Source: Paraburkholderia nodosa DSM 21604 (GTDB taxonomy: Bacteria > Pseudomonadota > Gammaproteobacteria > Burkholderiales > Burkholderiaceae). Taken from it: a DNA stretch of 64,000 nt. Both the position numbers and the translations under genes were made by a program. The notes under the pieces are model-generated. The model was not told the origin of the DNA and made no database searches. It worked only from the letters and a program-made list of their open reading frames with translations. This document shows, one piece after another, positions 61,962 to 64,000 of this stretch (positions within the stretch are counted from its first letter, which is position 1; every line of letters begins with the position of its first letter). The DNA lies in assembly GCF_000519185.1 (NCBI RefSeq), contig NZ_JAFA01000009.1, positions 62,503 through 126,502 on the forward strand. Direction: 5' to 3'.

Positions 61962-62232
61962 GATGGCCGCGCGTTTGACGATCGCACCGACGTCATGCTC
62001 GCCCGGCAGGCGCTCGGTGACGCCAATGCTCACCGTAAGCGGGACAGGCTTACCCAGTCGCAACTTATGCTCGAAGTCCTGCCGCTCGATGGTGAGGCGC
62101 AATTCCTCGGCCACGGCCGTTGCCTGCTCGATATCGAACTCAGGCAGTGCTGCGACGAACTCTTCGCCGCCCGCGGACGTGGCGCTTTATCGGGCCAAGG
62201 ACAGCGGACGCAACCGCGTGGAAGTTGGCTAA
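61962..62232. pseudogene. GGDEF-domain remnant with an internal inversion
   Basis: On the minus strand, 62174 down to about 61965 reads AGGEEFVAALPEFDIEQ, then AVAEELRLTIERQDFEHK, LTVSIGVTERLPGEHD and AIVKRA, the middle of a diguanylate cyclase domain. The piece that should follow, ADVALYRAKDSGRNRVEVG and a stop, is on the plus strand at 62173-62232, directly abutting the GGEEF end. The two together make one continuous GGDEF C-terminal half if the about 210-bp segment is flipped back. No N-terminal domain is recognised. Confidence 0.8.
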
Positions 62233-62276
62233 CGCGCGCCGCAATCGCATCGCCTTCTTTCGCCAAGGAGCCTCTA

Positions 62277-62663
62277 ATGGACAGAATCGCGCTGGCCTGT
62301 GTGGCCGTGCTGGGTCTTTTGCTGTTTGGCCTCGGCGCGTCCATTTCCATGCTTCGCTTTCGCGAAGGCACGCTCTCTGGCTGCGCGCCGGACCCGGCTA
62401 GCCTGCTGCACAAGTGCATCCGCGCGCATGCGAACACTGCCGAATATGTGCCCTTCCTGGCCATGCTTTTTCTCTATCTGGGCGCGCGCTCGCCCTCGCC
62501 TGTCACGCTCGCGCTGATCGTGGCCGCGACCGTCTGCAGGTGCCTTCTCGTGGTCGGGCTGATCGCGTTTCCCTCAATGGCGAAGCCCAATCCCGCCCGA
62601 TTTCTCGGCGCACTCGGCACTTACGCCGCCGGCATCGCGCTGAGTTTCGCATTGCTGCGTTGA
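62277..62663 (+). CDS. MAPEG-family membrane protein
   Basis: Protein of 128 residues with four TM helices. LRFREGTLSGCAPDPASLLHKCIRAHANTAEYVPFLAMLFLYL contains the family's R/H-x-H-x-N-x-x-E core (RAHANTAEYVP). Bacterial MAPEG proteins are related to glutathione transferases; individual roles are mostly unknown. AAGGAG lies 6 bases before the ATG. Unrelated to the GGDEF remnant directly upstream. Confidence 0.87.
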   Translation: MDRIALACVAVLGLLLFGLGASISMLRFREGTLSGCAPDPASLLHKCIRAHANTAEYVPFLAMLFLYLGARSPSPVTLALIVAATVCRCLLVVGLIAFPSMAKPNPARFLGALGTYAAGIALSFALLR

Positions 62664-62765
62664 GTCGAGGACGTGAGCCGTCCGCGGCCATGCTGCCTCC
62701 TTCGCTGTGCACGCAACGTCATCGTCGGTGTTCACTACCTCCCGGTTCGTGTTTCCATTCAGGCT

Positions 62766-63977
62766 TCAATTCGATGTGCAGGCGCACGAGGCCGCGCGCG
62801 GCATGCTGCGCACCGTGGCGGCCCAAAACGCGAGTGCCAGCAGACTCATAGCCGCGCCCAGCGTACACACACCCTGCCACCCCGCCGCGGCATACGTCGC
62901 CGTCGTGCCGATCGCGCCAAGCCCGCTGCCAACCGCATAGAACAGCATGTAAAGGCTCACGAGCCGGCTATGCAGTTGCGCGTTGCTGCGAAGAATCAGG
63001 CTTTGATTGGTCACGTGCAACGCCTGGCCGCCCAGATCGAGCAGCACGATGCCGACCAGCAGCATCCCTAGCGAATGTCCCAGCATCGAGAGCGGCCACC
63101 ACGCCAGCAACAGCAGCGCCAGCGCGGCAGCACTGGTGCGCTGACCCCAACCACGGTCGGCCCATTGGCCGGCGCGCGCGGCCGCTAGCGCGCCCGCCGC
63201 CCCGGCTATGCCGAAGGCCCCGATCGCCGTGTGAGAATAATTGTAGGGCGGCGCACTCAACGGCAGCACCAACGCGCTCCAGAAGACATTGAGGGTCGCG
63301 AACATCAGCAGCGCAAGCACGCCGCGCGTCTGCAGCACGCGATCCGAGCGCAGCAACGCGAACATCGAGATGATCAGTTGTCCATAGCTCATCGTAGCGG
63401 GCGCGCCGCGCGGCAGTTTCGGCAGCCGGCGCCACAGCGGCACGGCCAGTGCAAGCATGATGGCGGCGGAACAGCCATACACGCCGCGCCAACCGGCAAG
63501 ATCGCTCACGCCGCCGGAGAACACGCGAGCCAGTAGCAGGCCGATGAACACGCCACTGCCCGCTGCGCCCACCACGCGCCCGCGCTCGTCGGGCGCGGCG
63601 GCGGCGGCCGCATAGGCGATCAACCCCTGCGTCATGGCCGTGCCCAGCATGCCCACACCCAGCATGCCGGCCAGCAGCATCGCTACGGACCGCGCGAGAC
63701 CGACCACGCCCAGCGCGCCCGCCAGCGCCAGCAATTGCGCGATCATCAGGCGGCGGCGCTCCACCCTGTCGCCCAACGGCACGAGCAGCAGCAACGCCAG
63801 CGCGCAACCGGTCTGCGTCGCCGTGACCACGCCGCCAACGGCGGCGCGGGTAATGGCGAAATCGCGCGCCAACGCGTCCAGCAAGGGCTGAGCATAGTAG
63901 ACATTGGCGACGCTCAAGCCGCTGGCCGCGGCGAACAGCAGTACGAGGCCGCGCGGCATCGGCGCGCGCGGCCGCAC
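62766..63977 (-). CDS. MFS transporter (DHA1-like), 5' end near window edge
   Basis: Twelve-TM transporter of about 403 residues. TM1 LVLLFAAASGLSVANVYYAQPLLDALARDF and VPLGDRVERRRLM (loop 2-3) are typical of the YnfM/arabinose-efflux group. The start is unclear: GTG 63977 and ATG 63959 are both possible and the frame stays open to the end of the window, so a start further right cannot be excluded. Substrate unknown. Confidence 0.86.
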   Translation of the reverse strand: MRPRAPMPRGLVLLFAAASGLSVANVYYAQPLLDALARDFAITRAAVGGVVTATQTGCALALLLLVPLGDRVERRRLMIAQLLALAGALGVVGLARSVAMLLAGMLGVGMLGTAMTQGLIAYAAAAAAPDERGRVVGAAGSGVFIGLLLARVFSGGVSDLAGWRGVYGCSAAIMLALAVPLWRRLPKLPRGAPATMSYGQLIISMFALLRSDRVLQTRGVLALLMFATLNVFWSALVLPLSAPPYNYSHTAIGAFGIAGAAGALAAARAGQWADRGWGQRTSAAALALLLLAWWPLSMLGHSLGMLLVGIVLLDLGGQALHVTNQSLILRSNAQLHSRLVSLYMLFYAVGSGLGAIGTTATYAAAGWQGVCTLGAAMSLLALAFWAATVRSMPRAASCACTSN

Positions 63978-64000
63978 AGGAGCGCCGCGGGCCGACGGTG

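Noticed and set aside
1..64000. Insertion sequences, prophage or integrative element
   Set aside because: No transposase, integrase or phage gene, no flanking direct repeats, and no tRNA attachment site were seen.

Overview
The window is high-GC DNA with dense, tightly packed genes. It reads like a chromosome (or chromid) segment of a Burkholderiaceae beta-proteobacterium of the Paraburkholderia / Burkholderia / Caballeronia type. This assignment rests on gene content (pqqABCDE, an AcoR-like sigma-54 activator, a Weimberg-type pentonate operon, many LysR/IclR regulators, MFS transporters and SDR enzymes) and on the coding style; no rRNA or tRNA is present to confirm it. I see no insertion sequence, prophage, CRISPR array or origin.

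Region 1 (1-10968) is a PQQ / alcohol-oxidation island. It holds pqqA-B-C-D-E (minus strand, pqqE cut by the window edge), a sigma-54 enhancer-binding regulator, a TonB-dependent receptor, and a divergent operon: a PQQ dehydrogenase with the Asp-x-Asp signature of lanthanide-dependent enzymes, a fusion of a XoxJ-like periplasmic binding domain with a c-type cytochrome, and a Tat-exported HiPIP. Three -24/-12 promoters can be read by eye (before pqqA, before the receptor gene, before the dehydrogenase). Each has related 17-bp dyads about 70-90 bp upstream, so one activator probably drives cofactor synthesis, uptake and the enzyme together.

Region 2 (10989-16507) is miscellaneous metabolism: a broken SDR gene, a metallophosphoesterase, a quinone-oxidoreductase-like MDR, an SDR remnant, a DUF3237 protein and a fused dihydroxyacetone kinase. 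Region 3 (16869-21099) holds two overlapping c-di-GMP genes. Region 4 (21109-26941) is an RND efflux operon. Region 5 (27394-33337) holds small envelope/stress proteins and a convergent GH35 / GH36-like glycosidase pair. Region 6 (33696-36715) holds an amino-acid binding protein, an M14-type amidohydrolase and a PAP2 phosphatase.

Region 7 (36759-42892) is a Weimberg-type sugar-acid operon (dehydratase, FAH-family dehydratase, ketoglutarate semialdehyde dehydrogenase) divergent from an ACS-family MFS importer. The same 14-bp operator lies once on each side of the divergent promoter region, in opposite orientation. Region 8 (43189-46727) pairs a periplasmic binding protein with a CHASE-PAS-GGDEF-EAL protein. 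Region 9 (46750-52894) contains SDR, LysR, MFS, aldo-keto reductase and Fe-alcohol dehydrogenase genes. Region 10 (53069-58361) is a catabolic cluster (LysR, 2,4'-dihydroxyacetophenone-dioxygenase-like cupin, SDR, MFS, SDR, IclR) with a paired IclR-like operator in front of the cupin gene.

Region 11 (58391-63977) contains a PsiE-like protein, a DapA-family lyase coupled to a small unknown protein, two homologous small membrane proteins flanking a Usp-like gene, a GGDEF remnant with an internal inversion, a MAPEG protein and an MFS transporter running toward the right edge.
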